NCBI GenBank assembly: GCA_037447605.1
Contig: CM074819.1
Span: 724,634-769,305, forward strand
DNA from: Zygnema circumcarinatum
Taxonomy: Eukaryota > Streptophyta > Zygnematophyceae > Zygnematales > Zygnemataceae
Direction of reading: 5' to 3'
Length of the DNA stretch: 44,672 nucleotides
Positions 10,474 to 21,545 of the stretch are shown here, piece by piece (position 1 is the first letter of the stretch; every line of letters begins with the position of its first letter). Both the position numbers and the translations under genes were made by a program. Below the pieces are notes generated by a model. That model was given only the letters and a program-made list of their open reading frames with translations. It ran no database searches and was not told the DNA's origin.

Positions 10474-10826
10474 TTTTCTGGAAATTTCTATTCTCACACC
10501 TTTTTTGTCTACACACAGACCTTTTTTCGTCGGGCAGGTTCTAGGGCACAGGTTGCAAAGTTAAACAACATCCCTCAATGCCACAATGTCTGATGATTGT
10601 CCGGATGTCTTTGGCAATGCTTGTGGAATTATAATGCGTTTTTAGGGTTTCAAAACCTTTTTTTTCTAAAATAAAATCTGCTCCACGGAAAAAGGACTGT
10701 GTATAGACGAAAAGGTGTGAAAAAGTCATTTTTCGTTTTCAATGTTTTTTTTCTAAAATAGAACCTGCCCGACGAAAAAAGGTCTGTGTGTAGACAAAAA
10801 AGGTGTGAGAATAGAATTTTCCTTTT
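10474..10826. mobile_element. Foldback element 3, short member of the same family
   Basis: Left arm 10478-10545 (CTATTCTCACACCTTTTTTG ... CGTCGGGCAGGTTCTA) is repeated inverted at about 10752-10825. A diverged extra copy of the arm lies at about 10668-10740, suggesting nesting. The outer 60 bp are shared with element 2, so the three are one family. Confidence 0.75.
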
Positions 10827-11199
10827 TTTTTTTTTTTTTTTTTGCGCACTCGAACGCTCCAACGTCTGCCGTCCGATCCTCAAGGGAAATCACGCCATCG
10901 GATAACTCCTGGCCGTCCGATGGTTTCAGAAAAGGCAGCCGGATCCTGACGCCGAATCCAGATGCACTCTCCCCGGCAACCCAATACAGTAACATTTAAA
11001 ACGACAACAATGCCAGCTGCGCAGAGTCAGAGTGGCGCACAAAACGACAAGGTTAGAAATCAGAAACGACAAGACACCCGACAAGGCGTCATTTGAAGAG
11101 CCAATCAGAGCATGGGAGTCGTACACCCAATACGACAGACCAACGGTCGGGCCAATGAGAGCGGGCGCCCCTCCGAGGCCGATGGAACGAACGGAAGAT

Positions 11200-11600
11200 C
11201 GCGCTCAAGGACTGGAGAGGGCGAGGGAGTGGGAGAGAGGGAGAGGGAGAGGCGGAGGGAGAGGGAGAGGGAGAGGGAGTGGGGGAGGAAGAGAGAGAGA
11301 AAGAGGAGCTGGAGGGAGAAGGGATAGGGAGGGAGGAACGAGGGCGGGAAATGGGAGAGAGATTTGAGTGGCAGAGAGAAGTGAGAGGATGAGGAGGAGC
11401 GGGAGAGAGAAATTGAATAGGAGAGAGATTGAGGGAGCAGGGGTTGCCAGTGGGACGGGACTGAGAAGGGAGGAGGAAAAAACGGCAGAGAAGTTTACAG
11501 GGGGATCAAGAAAACACGGCGAGTTCAAGAGCAGATCTGAAGAGAGGGAGGACATGAGAGTGAGGGAAGGAGGGAGAGAGCAATGGAAGTGATATTGAAC
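11200..11600. repeat. GAGAGG/GA-rich microsatellite region
   Basis: Purine-rich plus strand with GAGAGGGAGAGG units (11210-11345) and degenerate GAGAGA further on. Arg-Glu-rich open frames are compositional; no start, splice or domain evidence supports a gene. Confidence 0.75.
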
Positions 11601-11699
11601 AGGCGAGAGGTGAGAGGAGTGGGAGGAGTGCCTATAATAGATACGTGAAGAGCGCGTTCTTACGGTAAGAATGGCCTGGAGGTAGGAATGGAACTAGAA

Positions 11700-14420
11700 T
11701 GGTTTTGTTTTGGATGGTGTTCTCTCTAGCTCTCCTTCTCCATCTCCCATCTACCCCTCCCTCTACCTCTCCCATCCCTCCCCCTCCCCTTCCGCGCCTC
11801 CTCCTCCAGGTCCCTCTCCCTCGCTCTCTGCCTCCTCCTCTCTCCGTCCCTCTCCCTCTCTCTCTGCCTCCTCCTCTCTCCGTCCATCTCCCTCGTTCTC
11901 TTCCTCCTCTCTCCGCCCTCTCCCTCGCTCTCTGCCTCCTCCTTTCTCGTTTTGTCTCCCACGCTCTCTGCATCCTCTTTCTGCCCCTCTCCCTCACTCT
12001 CTGCCTCCCCCTTTCCCTATGCCTCTCTCACGCTCTCTGCATTCTCTTTCTGCCCCTCTCCCTCGCTCTCTGCCTCCTCTCTCCGTCCCTCTCCCGCGCT
12101 CTCTATCTCCTCTTCTCTCTGTCCCTCTCCCTCGCTCTCTGCCTCCTCCTTTCTTTGTCCCTCTCCCTCGCTCTCTGCCTCCTCTTTCTGCCCCTCTCCC
12201 TGACTCTGCCTCCTCCTTTCCCTAACGCTCTCTCACGCTCTCTGCATCCTCTCTCCGGCCCTCTCCCTCGCTCTCTTCCTCCTCTCTCCGGCCCTCTTCC
12301 TCGCTCTCTGCCTCCTCTCGCCGTTCCTCTCCCTCACTCTCTGCCTCCTCCTTTCACTGTCCCTCTCCCACGCTCTCTTCATACTCTTTCTGCCCCTCTC
12401 CCTCGCTCTCTTCCTCCTCTCTCCGGCCCTCTTCCTCGCTCTCTGCCTCTTATCTCCTTCCCTATCCCTCGCTCTCTGCCTCCTCTCATTGTCCCTCTCC
12501 CTCGCTATCTGCCTCCTCCTCTCTTTGTCCGTCTCCCTCGTTCTCTTCCTCCTCTCTCCGCCCTCTCCCTCGCTCTCTGCCTCCTCCTTTCTCGTTTTGT
12601 CTCCCACGCTCTCTGCCTCCTCTTTCTGCCCCTCTCCCTCACTCTCTGCCTCCTCCTTTCCCTATCCCTCTCTCACGCTCTCTGCATCCTCTTTCTGCAC
12701 CCCTCTCTCGCACTCTTCCTCCTCTCTCCGGCCCTCTTCCTCGCTCTCTGCCTCCTCTCTTTGTCCCACTCCCTTGCTATCTGCCTCCGCTCTTTGTCCC
12801 TCTCCCTCGTTCTCTTCTTCCTCTCTCCTCTCTCCGCCCTCTCCCTCGCTCTCTGCCTCCTCTCGCCGCCCCTCTCCCTCACTCTCTGCCTCTCTGCCTC
12901 CTCCTTTCCCTCTCCCTCTCCCACGCTCTCTTCATCCTCTTTCTGCCCCTCTCCCTCACTCTCTGCCTCCTTCTTTTCTCTGTCCCTCTCTCACGCTCTC
13001 TGCATCCTCTTTCTGCCCCTCTCCCTCGCTCTCTGCCTCCTCTCTTTGTCCCACTCCCTTGCTATCTGCCTCCGCTCTTTGTCCCTCTCCCTCGTTCTCT
13101 TCTTCCTCTCTCCTCTCTCCGCCCTCTCCCTCGCTCTCTGCCTCCTCTCGCCGTTCCTCTCCCTCACTCTCTGCCTCCTCCTTTCTCTGTCCCTCTCCCA
13201 CGCTCTCTTCATCCTCTTTCTGCCCCTCTCCCTCACTCTCTGCCTCCTTCTTTTCTCTGTCCCTCTCTCACGCTCTCTGCCTCCTCTCTCTGCCCCTCTC
13301 CCTCGCTCTCTGCCTCCTCTCTTTGTCCCACTCCCTCGCTATCTGCCTCCTCCGCTCTTTGTCCCTCTCCCTCGTTCTCTTCCTCCTCTCTTCTCTCTCC
13401 GCCCTCTCCCTCGCTTTCTGCCTCCTCTCGCCGTTCCTCTCCCTCACTCTTTGCCTCCTCCTTTCTCTGTCCCTCTCCCACGCTCTCTTCATCCTCTTTC
13501 TGCCCCTCTCCCTCACTCTCTGCCTCCTCCTTTTCTCTGTCCCTCTCTCACGCTCTCTGCCTCCTCTCTCTGCCCCTCTCCCTCGCTCTCTTCCTCCTCT
13601 CTCCGGCCCTCTTCCTCGCTCTCTGCCTCCTCTCTTTGTCCCACTCCCTCGCTATCTGCCTCCTCCGCTCTTTGTCCCTCTCCCTCGTTCTCTTCCTCCT
13701 CTCTTCTCTCTCCGCCCTCTCCCTCGCTTTCTGCCTCCTCTCGCCGTTCCTCTCCCTCACTCTCTGCCTCCTCCTTTCTCTGTCCCTCTCCCACGCTCTC
13801 TTCATCCTCTTTCTGCCCCTCTCCCTCACTCTCTGCCTCCTCCTTTCCCTATCCCTCTCTCACGCTCTCTGCATCCTCTTTCTGCCCCTCTCCCTCCTCT
13901 CGGCATCCTCTCTCTCCCTCGCTCTCTGCCTCCTCCTCTCCTTCCCTCTCCCTCGCTCTCTCCTCGCTCTCTGCCCTCTCCCTTCTGCTCTCTCCTCTTC
14001 TCACTCTCTGCCTCCTCCTCTCTTTGTCCCTCTCCCTCGTTCTCTTCCTCCTCTCTCCTTCCCTCTCCCTCGCTATCTGCCTCCTCCTCTCTTTGTTCCT
14101 CTCCCTCGTTCTCTTCCTCGTCTCTCCTTCCCTCTCCCTCGCTCTCAGCCTCCTCTCTTTGTCCCTCTCCCTCGCTCTCAGCCTCCTCTCTTTGTCCCTC
14201 TCCCTCGCTTTCTGCCTCCTCCTCTCTGTGTCCCTCTCCCTCGTTCTCTTCCTCCTCTCTCCACGCTCTCCCTCGCTCTCTGCCTCCTCTCTTTGTTCCT
14301 CTCCCTCACTCTCTGCCTCCTCTCTCTGTCCCTCTCCGACGCTCTCTGCCTCCTCCTCTCACCATCCCTCCCCCTCACTCTCGTCCTCTCCCTCTCTCGG
14401 TCCCTCTCAGTTTCTATGCA
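11700..14420. repeat. 2.7-kb CT-only minisatellite with higher-order repeats
   Basis: The basic unit is about 30-36 bp, of the type CTCCCTCGCTCTCTGCCTCC. A higher-order period is visible: the phrase TTCTGCCCCTCTCCCTCACT recurs at 12941, 13218, 13498 and 13811, spacings 277, 280 and 313, the last consistent with one extra basic unit. Plus-strand frames of 908 and 784 codons are open only because C/T DNA contains no stops. It lies upstream of the gene at 14705 and may be untranslated or intronic, but nothing shows this. Confidence 0.9.
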
Positions 14421-14704
14421 TGTAACTCCAGTTTCCTTGTCGTGGCGATATTAACATGTTCGTCTCAGTTTCCATGTATTTGCTCATGGCTTGTGATTCC
14501 TGTTTTATATTCCACCAATTTTCGTGCAGACTGTGGTTTCAAGTTCCTTCCTTTCCGCCACATTCCACCAGCTAGTGTTCTCCCTCGTTCGCCTTTTCAA
14601 ACAAATGCACAGTCAGTGCTCCTTTCCGCATCTATTGCGGACATTTCGTATTCACACGTGAACAGCAAAAATGCAATAAAGGAGAGAGGAAGCCGGCTTA
14701 TAAT

Positions 14705-16706
14705 ATGGCTTCGAATAAGGAAGAAAGCAGACGGAGAGGAGGATTTGGGGGTGGCACACCGCGGTCACGTGACGGAGAGAAAGGGAGAGAGGGGGAGAGG
14801 GAGAGGAAAAGGGAGAGGGAGAGGGAGTGGGAAGGGGAGATGAAGAGGGACAGGGAGAGGGAGAGGGAGGGAGAGGGAGAGGGAGGGAGAGGGAGAGGGA
14901 GAGGGAGGGAGAGGGAGAGGGAGAGGGAGAGGGAGAGGGAGAGGGAGAGGGAGAGGGAGAGGGAGGGAGAGCGAGAAGGAGAGGGAGAGGGAGAGAGGAG
15001 GAGAGCAGAGAGGGGCTAGCAGGACTGCTGAGTGGGGTGCTTGGGAACAGGTGAGACAGAAGTCGCAGCGGGAGAGGAAGGAGAAGTTCAGCCCTACGGA
15101 CGAGGAGCTACATGCAACGGAAATGCGTGAAACTGAAACTGAACAGCGTCTGTCTAGCAGGCAAAGCTTGAATTCTGTGAGCGATCTCATTGAAGATGAG
15201 CAGAAACGAATGAAGTTCTTTGGTGATGGGATCGTTGGGAGAGGAAAGGAAGCTGTCTCTCCCTACTATTCTCACAGCCATTACATCTCTCAAAGTGGAG
15301 ATCTGAACGGAGATGTAACGCTTAGCAGGGTTCAGAATCCAAAGAATCTTGGGTCGGGGTTGGGGAGGGAGGGTTTACCCTTTGAAGCTCAGTCTGAAGC
15401 AGCAAGGGAGAATTTTCTGAGCCTTGAACACTCAAAAGATCAGCCATGCCTAATGCAGTTGGGACCGAACTTAGAGCTCGGCCTCGGAGTCGTGGGAGAG
15501 CGTGATAGTGTGTCAAAGTTGGCGGAAAATGTGAGAGAGAGCGGTAGCAGGGAGATGGGCCAAGAGAGAGGGAAGGGAGAGAGAAGGGAGAGAGGAGTAC
15601 CGTGTGGCTCTATGTCATGGCTGGCACGACACGCAAAAGTGACAATGGAAGGTAGTGAGAGTGCCCAAAGGGGGCAGAAAATGCAGCAATGGGGTGGTGA
15701 TCCTATTACTTGGCCTCCTCCTCCTCCTCCTCCTGCAGGTGCTGCAGTAAGGGGAATAGAGGGAAAGGAGAGCAGATGGAGTTACTTTGAGGTGCAGGCA
15801 GAGGCTGCTGCTACTCTCCAGAATTCAGGAGGGCTTACTCCAGTAACTCCATCGACTCCCACTCTTCAAGATGGCATACCAGCATGTGTCAATGCTTTGG
15901 ATTCCTCATCCCCTTTACCGTCGCCCTATGTCAGAATTGAGCGTAAACTGTACATGGAGGCAATATGTAATCTCTCCCACCAGACTACGGCTCACGCAGA
16001 TGTGAGGGCCCCTTCTCCCAATTGGTTTGTCGCAGAAAGAACCCTAAAATTGCAGAAGCTGGAGGAGGGGGGAGAGAGAGAGAGGAGCTACAAAGAGGAG
16101 ACTCAGTTGGGAAACTCCCCGAGGATGGAGCTTCCTCTTGTTCACGCCTTTGGGAGCGGTTGGCTTCCATCAAGAGAGAAGTCAGGAGCGTGGTCTATAA
16201 TAATGGGCAATCCTGAGCAGATTCCATCATGCCCTAATGGAGCTGCACTACTGAGGGAAGGGGTGGTCCCTCCTCTGAGCCCAAATGTTGGTGAACCTGG
16301 CTCAGAAATTCCAATTTTGACATCATCTAAACAGAGAGGAATGAGCCAGATCTTACAAGCAGATGAAGGATTGAAGGTGGAGAAGGGGTTTAAGGGGTTT
16401 AACAAAATAGACAGAGGGGCAAGGTTCAATTTACAAACAGAAACAATAAGAGAATTGATACGATCCACTCAAAGCGCCAGGCAGGGACCAGAGACTGTCT
16501 CTTCCTCACAAGGAAATGGGGCTGGAATGGAACATAGGGTTAGTCAAACTGCTCCCATTGGGAGGATAAGCAGCAGCCAGGAAAGCATTGATTCTGAACA
16601 ATTCCTTAGCTCTAGTTTCATTGCAGAAGATGGTGGGAGAGACTCGAACTCAAGTTTCTTCGAATTTTTGTCAGACTCTGGTAGCCAGCAGAGGGGAAAT
16701 GATTAG
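14705..16706 (+). CDS. Unrecognised Ser-rich, probably disordered protein; 5' part interrupted in a GAGAGG repeat
   Basis: The well-supported part is the open frame to the stop at 16706. Its first in-frame ATG is at 15123 (527 residues), and the frame is open from 14844. Composition is not repetitive there and a gap-free run of this length is unlikely by chance, so I judge it coding. No domain is recognised: it is rich in Ser, Gly, Glu and Gln, with a WPPPPPPPAG run near residue 200 and basic GKGERRERG segments. Upstream, ATG 14705 opens a different frame (MASNKEESRRRGGFGGG then Arg-Glu repeats) that stops at 15019. An intron, or an indel in the repeat at 14770-15000, could join the two. CAG|GTGAGA at 15048-15056 is a strong donor-like site inside the open frame. 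Product and start uncertain. Confidence 0.6.
14770..15000. repeat. (GAGAGG)n microsatellite in the 5' part of the unknown gene
   Basis: Near-perfect GAGAGG/GGGAGA hexamers. In the frame of ATG 14705 they encode Arg-Glu and Gly-Arg repeats. Slippage or assembly collapse here could explain the frame change before the long open frame. Confidence 0.9.
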
Positions 16707-17943
16707 AAACAGTGAGAGCCAGTGCCTTTGCCCCATTTTTTTTTTTTACTTACTGGCACGGTACAGAGCTTCGCAGTGTGCCTGAATGAAGTCATCTGTT
16801 TTTCAGTGGCCATTATCATTAGAATAGAATTTCTCCCTTACAATCGAATGGTATATAAGGAAAGGAGGCTGTTGCTACAATACTGAAATCCGATTAGTGA
16901 TCAGTGCACCGACAAGGACACTGAAAAACTCTTTCATGGGTCCGACTTTATATGTCGTAAATTTTGAACAAATGAAATGAAAAACAAATGAAATGATTCT
17001 CTCTCTGCCAGAAAGAGTGGCTAAGCCATTCACTTCATTTGATGTATTCCCAATAATATACGAAAGGCTATTTCAGCCGTGCGTAAACGCTGCAGACCAA
17101 CCAGCATAGACCATCATTTGACCGACATATGTTGTATGCTTATGCATCATAAGCTTCACTGCACTTAAAACTAAGAACGCTCCTCAAAGGCCACTACACA
17201 ACTGGAGTTTCTCCACAACCCAAGGCGAGGGCACACATCGCTTCCAAATGTGCAATATATAGAGCCTTGGACGCCTGTCGGTGTTCTGCTCCCTAACTGA
17301 AGGTTCTTCAGACAAAGAGAACGAAAGGTGAATGGATTGCTTCAGCAAAAGCAACTAGAAGAGAGTCATCTGCAGACATCTACTTAATGAGAAGAAATGT
17401 CAAATAGAAAATCGTAATCTGGCAATGCTCCAAGAATAGATGGCATTAGTTGTCCAATGTCTTCTTTTGGCGACAAGAGGATCCGAATGAACAGAGCAGA
17501 CTCATGCACATCTCCTGCTCACTGCACTCTCCTGCACAAACTTCACTTGTTTCCTTCAGCTCATAACATCACGAACAAACAAAAGTACAAATTACAATTA
17601 AAGAAACACAATCAGAGATTGAAGGAAGGCGATTGAACTTGCGAGTTCCCCTTGTTTCCAGAGGTCACTTCCTTCGGCAATAGAAATCATGCTCAAGAGT
17701 TACCTATTCTGCCTACACGAAGGCTTCAATCGTGACACACATGCGCAGTGTGCTAACCGATTGAAAACGTGGTGGTAAGTGAACAGTCAGCGCCTCAAAA
17801 TCCAGCCGAATCTAGTCTTTAGAGATAAGCTACCGGTTCTTGAACTACTCATAGAGCCAAGTGTAGAACTGTATTCATGATCTCGAGGATCTCCACCCAC
17901 GAAACAGCCCTTCTGTGCCAAAGAATGTTGACAAAATCTTCGC
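16707..17943. other. Convergent intergenic region, no gene seen
   Basis: The region separates the 3' ends of the unknown gene (+) and the MIF gene (-). It is AT-rich, unique-looking sequence without a supported open frame or exon, presumably both 3' UTRs. Confidence 0.5.
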
Positions 17944-19794
17944 TCAAAACGTTCCTCCATTCCAACCAAAGTCACTCCTCTGCGCACGTATACAAGAAAT
18001 GGTCTTTCATGGAGTGAGCGCCTAGTAAGGATTGCTTCTTCAAATCCACACATAAAGAAAGTCAACGACTTTAGAATTAGGTGAAGGGGCAGATTATAGA
18101 CCTCGAATATCTAAGCAAAAGTCAGACATCGCTTCCTCAAATAACAAGAAGGCTTAAGCATATCATCGCATCGCATCTGTTGGATATCCTGAATGAGAAG
18201 TCAAATAATCAAGGAGAGCAACAGAAATGGCACAACAGCGGCAAGAAAAAAAAGGTGTTATGGAATAGCAGTCAGCCTGTGCATCCAACATCAAAGAGGC
18301 GTAAGAAGGGCAGCAGTTGACAGGAAGCCAAGTGTTAACAAGTAAAAAGTTCATGTCGATCGTGGAGAAAAGTTTGGGAACAAGGTGAGATCACGCATTC
18401 AGGCGAGACCTTCCACATACACAAGAAATAAAAAATATGAAACTCTGCATCCTCAACAAAGGTATTGGCCGAAATGACCTCTTTTGAAAATGCTCAAGCC
18501 TGAAGAATGCAGCGACTGAAAGCACAGCGTATAAGTGTCAGAAATATAGGCAAGTTCTAAGTTTTTGTTCGTCTTCTCACTTCCTCTGTTACGCTTGAGG
18601 AACTTGCTTGCTTTACGGTTCAGAACAGGGCCTTCAATCAACCTCACTCACCATTAGTGCCGGAGCACCTAAACAAGGCAGCCAACCATTCATACGGGGC
18701 TTGATGCAGATACAGATAAGAACAATTCTAAAGCGATCTCCTCACGCTATTGGTGCATAGCATGCAAACACTCCATTTCCCAGCTGCTTATCCTCCCCTG
18801 AAACCATTCAACCCGTCCCATCCAAACCAAAGTTCAGCAAGCATGACAAAAGCACAAAATCAAAGAAAAAACAGCAGTGGAAAAGCCAGCAAACTCATCC
18901 GGACCATGGCTGGGGGTTATTATTGCAACTATAAAGACACAAAATCAAGTCCACAAGATTGAATGTAACACGTTTCTGTGAAACCGGTTAAAGAATCACC
19001 AAACATATAAAAGGAGCAGAGTAAACGGTACAAAGGACTCCGACAGAGCGCAAAACTTCAGTGTGCAGCTGGTCATGACAAGAGCCTGGTAGGAAAGCCC
19101 GGTCATCGAAAGCAAAATCGGGATGGTTCTCAATTACCTTAGCATCATAAAACTTGATGTAGAAGCGGTTTTTTGGAATGTTCAGTTTCGATTCCAAAAT
19201 TTCAGAAAGCGCAGAGCTTAACCTTTTGTTTGGCTCCGGTCCCAAGGCGCCGATAGAGACCAATTCTCCATAAGCTGTTGGTTCCTCTGTGCCCCCAAAG
19301 GTCATAGGGATGCCAGCTCTCAGCGACACCTGGACATACTGTGACAAATCCACAGGAGAATACGTCAATCAAGGCGGCAGGATGAAGAAGCTGTACATGA
19401 AATGGAAAACATAAGAAATCAATGATACTGAAGTGAACAAGGCACCCACGCAAATAAACCGCATAATTTCTCTCCTCAGAAAGAGTTCGTCCATCATACG
19501 TCATCTCATTCAAACCCTCCAGCTTCCACGCGAACCCTACCCTATATCACTTTTTGACAATACCAGGACGTCCAGCTCCAAACACTCCCTACAGCGGCAC
19601 CAACAGAAACTGCAGAAGCCTCGATTACACTTCCATTATTCCTACGCCATTGAACTTTAAGCAAGAAAAGGAACAATACTCACACTCTCAGGCTTGCCAA
19701 GCGACTGTGCAACTGCCTTACTCGCATCCTTCAGAATGTCAGACGTCAACACTGCATCCACAGGCACATTGGTCACCACATGCAGACTCGGCAT
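17944..19794 (-). CDS. Macrophage migration inhibitory factor-like tautomerase (MIF/MDL), 3 exons
   Basis: Exons on the minus strand: 19794-19684, 19338-19138 and 17979-17944, all GT-AG and phase 0. They total 348 nt, 115 residues, the usual length of plant MDL proteins. The protein starts MPSLHVVTNV, so Pro2, the catalytic base of the tautomerase superfamily, is present. Then come GKPES, MTFGG, AYGELVSIGALGP, NKRLSSALSEILESKL, RFYIKFYDAK and a terminal SDFGWNGGTF. The last exon is only 36 nt and encodes 11 residues, supported because it restores the conserved C-terminus exactly. Intron 2 is 1158 bp, intron 1 is 345 bp. There is no SKL-type peroxisomal signal. Plant members have weak or altered tautomerase activity and proposed immune or developmental roles; the actual substrate cannot be read from sequence. 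A CCAAT/ACGT dyad lies about 235-290 bp upstream of the ATG. Confidence 0.93.
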
Positions 19795-20028
19795 GTTATC
19801 AAAAAAATATATTTTTCTGCAAAAAATCTTCCTGCTTGCCGCAGCTGAAGCAGCAACAACAAGTGTCAGGACTCTCCAGGAAATGCCGCTTGAATATAAA
19901 CTTAATATAAGCAGCAGCTGCAACTGTTTCAGTTTACGTATGGAGGGAGCTTCCAAGAAAAACCATTTGCAACTTTGTTTTCAGGGGAGAGTGTGCACCT
20001 GGTAGGGGGCTCTACCCTGTAAGCGGAA

Positions 20029-20082
20029 GCCAATCACGACATGCCACGTAAGCACATTATAGCGTGGCAGACTGTGATTGGT
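20029..20082. promoter_or_regulatory. CCAAT + CCACGT dyad, likely MIF promoter element
   Basis: GCCAATCACGACATGCCACG on the left is mirrored by GCGTGGCAGACTGTGATTGG on the right, an imperfect palindrome of about 54 bp. CCAAT is the NF-Y site and CACGT a bZIP/bHLH core. It lies 235-290 bp upstream of the MIF start codon. A similar dyad occurs at 27741-27799. Regulatory role is inferred. Confidence 0.45.
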
Positions 20083-20151
20083 CGACCGGAAGGTCGCTCA
20101 AGGATGAAAGTGAGCGAAACTGGAAGCGAAACCACGAGGGCATCGCCATCG

Positions 20152-20411
20152 AATTTTCATTGGATGATTATGGCGACCATTTCCTCGTGGTTCCCCATGA
20201 TGATGATGTTGTCCATGTACATTTGATGGCATCATCGCCATCGTGAGATCAATGCCACATCCCCCCTACGATTCAATCCGAGCCATAGTAATAGAATGTG
20301 GCATTGATCTCACGATGGCGATGCCATTAAATGTACATGGACAATATCATCAACATGGGGAACCACGAGGGACTGGCCGCCATAGTAATAGGATACCATC
20401 CAATGGAAATT
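20152..20411. mobile_element. Hairpin (foldback) MITE with ~110-bp arms
   Basis: Left arm 20152-20260 and right arm 20296-20411 are inverted copies around a 35-bp loop. Anchors are CCTCGTGGTTCCCCATGATG against CATGGGGAACCACGAGG, and ATCAATGCCACAT against ATGTGGCATTGAT. Partial relatives occur at 20828-20903, 21187-21285 and 21436-21545. No coding capacity. Confidence 0.75.
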
Positions 20412-20827
20412 CGCCACGTCACCATATTGTCCGCGTGGTGAGTCCCCACAGGACAATGCTCGGCTATGCACACTACTGCTACTGCTAATGCGAGTCATCG
20501 TGTTGTACTTGGAAGGCCTAGAACAAGAAGAACAATGCTTCAGGGTCGTCGCCACAGAAGCGCAGAGTGGCAACCTTTCATCACAACTTAGTTGGTTGTC
20601 TTGCAAAATTACTCTCTGTATAGCCGTGTGGAACTAATTGGTCCCTGACTCCAACATAAAATTTACCTACAGGGATCGGGTTCAAGTAACGGCTCTCTTG
20701 TTCAGTCATTATATTATCAAGAACTGAGGATTGGCATTGGCCTCATGACAGCGAAGCCATCACCATGATACCTTCTTTTGTTGATACTCGATAAGTCTAC
20801 AAGACCACAAGGACATAGAATTGGCAT

Positions 20828-20903
20828 TGCTCTCAATACGGCGATGATGCCCTCAATGGAACATGGACAAAGTCAACATGGGGAACCACGAAGAACCAAC
20901 CGC
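20828..20903. repeat. Diverged single arm of the 20152 hairpin repeat
   Basis: It contains GGCATTGCTCTCAATACGGC, a diverged GGCATTGATCTCACGATGGC, and CATGGGGAACCACGA. Only one arm is recognised, so it is a fragment or solo copy. Confidence 0.6.
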
Positions 20904-21186
20904 TCACGAAGGACCTAAGGACGACAGAAAAGAGCCATGAGCTGGCCTTTGCTCCACAACATCGGCTCCTGCTTGTTGCTTCTGGGCTCGATATCGCTAA
21001 ATCGCATCGTATCGACGGAGGCCATTATCGTATCGTAGCACAACGTATCGCATCGCGTAATATCGCAGCGTATCGTGGTGGCCATGTCCGGGCCGCCGCA
21101 CATCGGCGACCTTCGCGGCTGCTTCTAGGGAGGGCTGCGATGTTGCGCCTAGGCGTAGCTTTCAACTCCTAGCTTTTTTTTTTGTC

Positions 21187-21285
21187 CTTAGGCCCTTTGC
21201 GACCAGTTCCTCGTGGTTCCCCATGATGATGATGTTGTCCATGTACATTGATGGCCTTGCCATCGTGAGATCAAAGCCACATCTT
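21187..21285. repeat. Single arm of the 20152 hairpin repeat
   Basis: It carries TTCCTCGTGGTTCCCCATGA, then TGTTGTCCATGTACATTGAT and GCCATCGTGAGATCAAAGCC, closely matching the left arm at 20152-20260. Confidence 0.7.
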
Positions 21286-21435
21286 CCATTCCCTTTACAA
21301 TCATACGCAATAAATCTAGCATTTTAAACAATAATATAACATCGTGAAACAATGAATAGCATAAAAAAAATAAAAAATCGCACATGTGAAATCCTGAGTA
21401 ACGAGGACCGTTTTCCGCTCTTAGTTTCTTTCTTT

Positions 21436-21545
21436 TGTGCTTTGGTCCTTTGCGACCCGTCCCTCGTAGTTCCCCATGCTGCTTTTGTCCATGTACATTT
21501 GATGGCCTCGCCATCGTGAGTTCAATACCATTTTTCCACATTTTG
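21436..21545. repeat. Single arm of the 20152 hairpin repeat
   Basis: It carries TCCTTTGCGACCCGTCCCTC, GTCCATGTACATTTGATGGC and CGCCATCGTGAGTTCAATAC. It has the same orientation as the copy at 21187, so these two are direct repeats about 250 bp apart. Confidence 0.7.

Noticed and set aside
11699-14425. 908-codon and 784-codon plus-strand open frames (Ser/Leu/Pro-rich)
   Set aside because: They lie in a C/T-only minisatellite, which cannot contain stop codons. No domain, start context or splice evidence.
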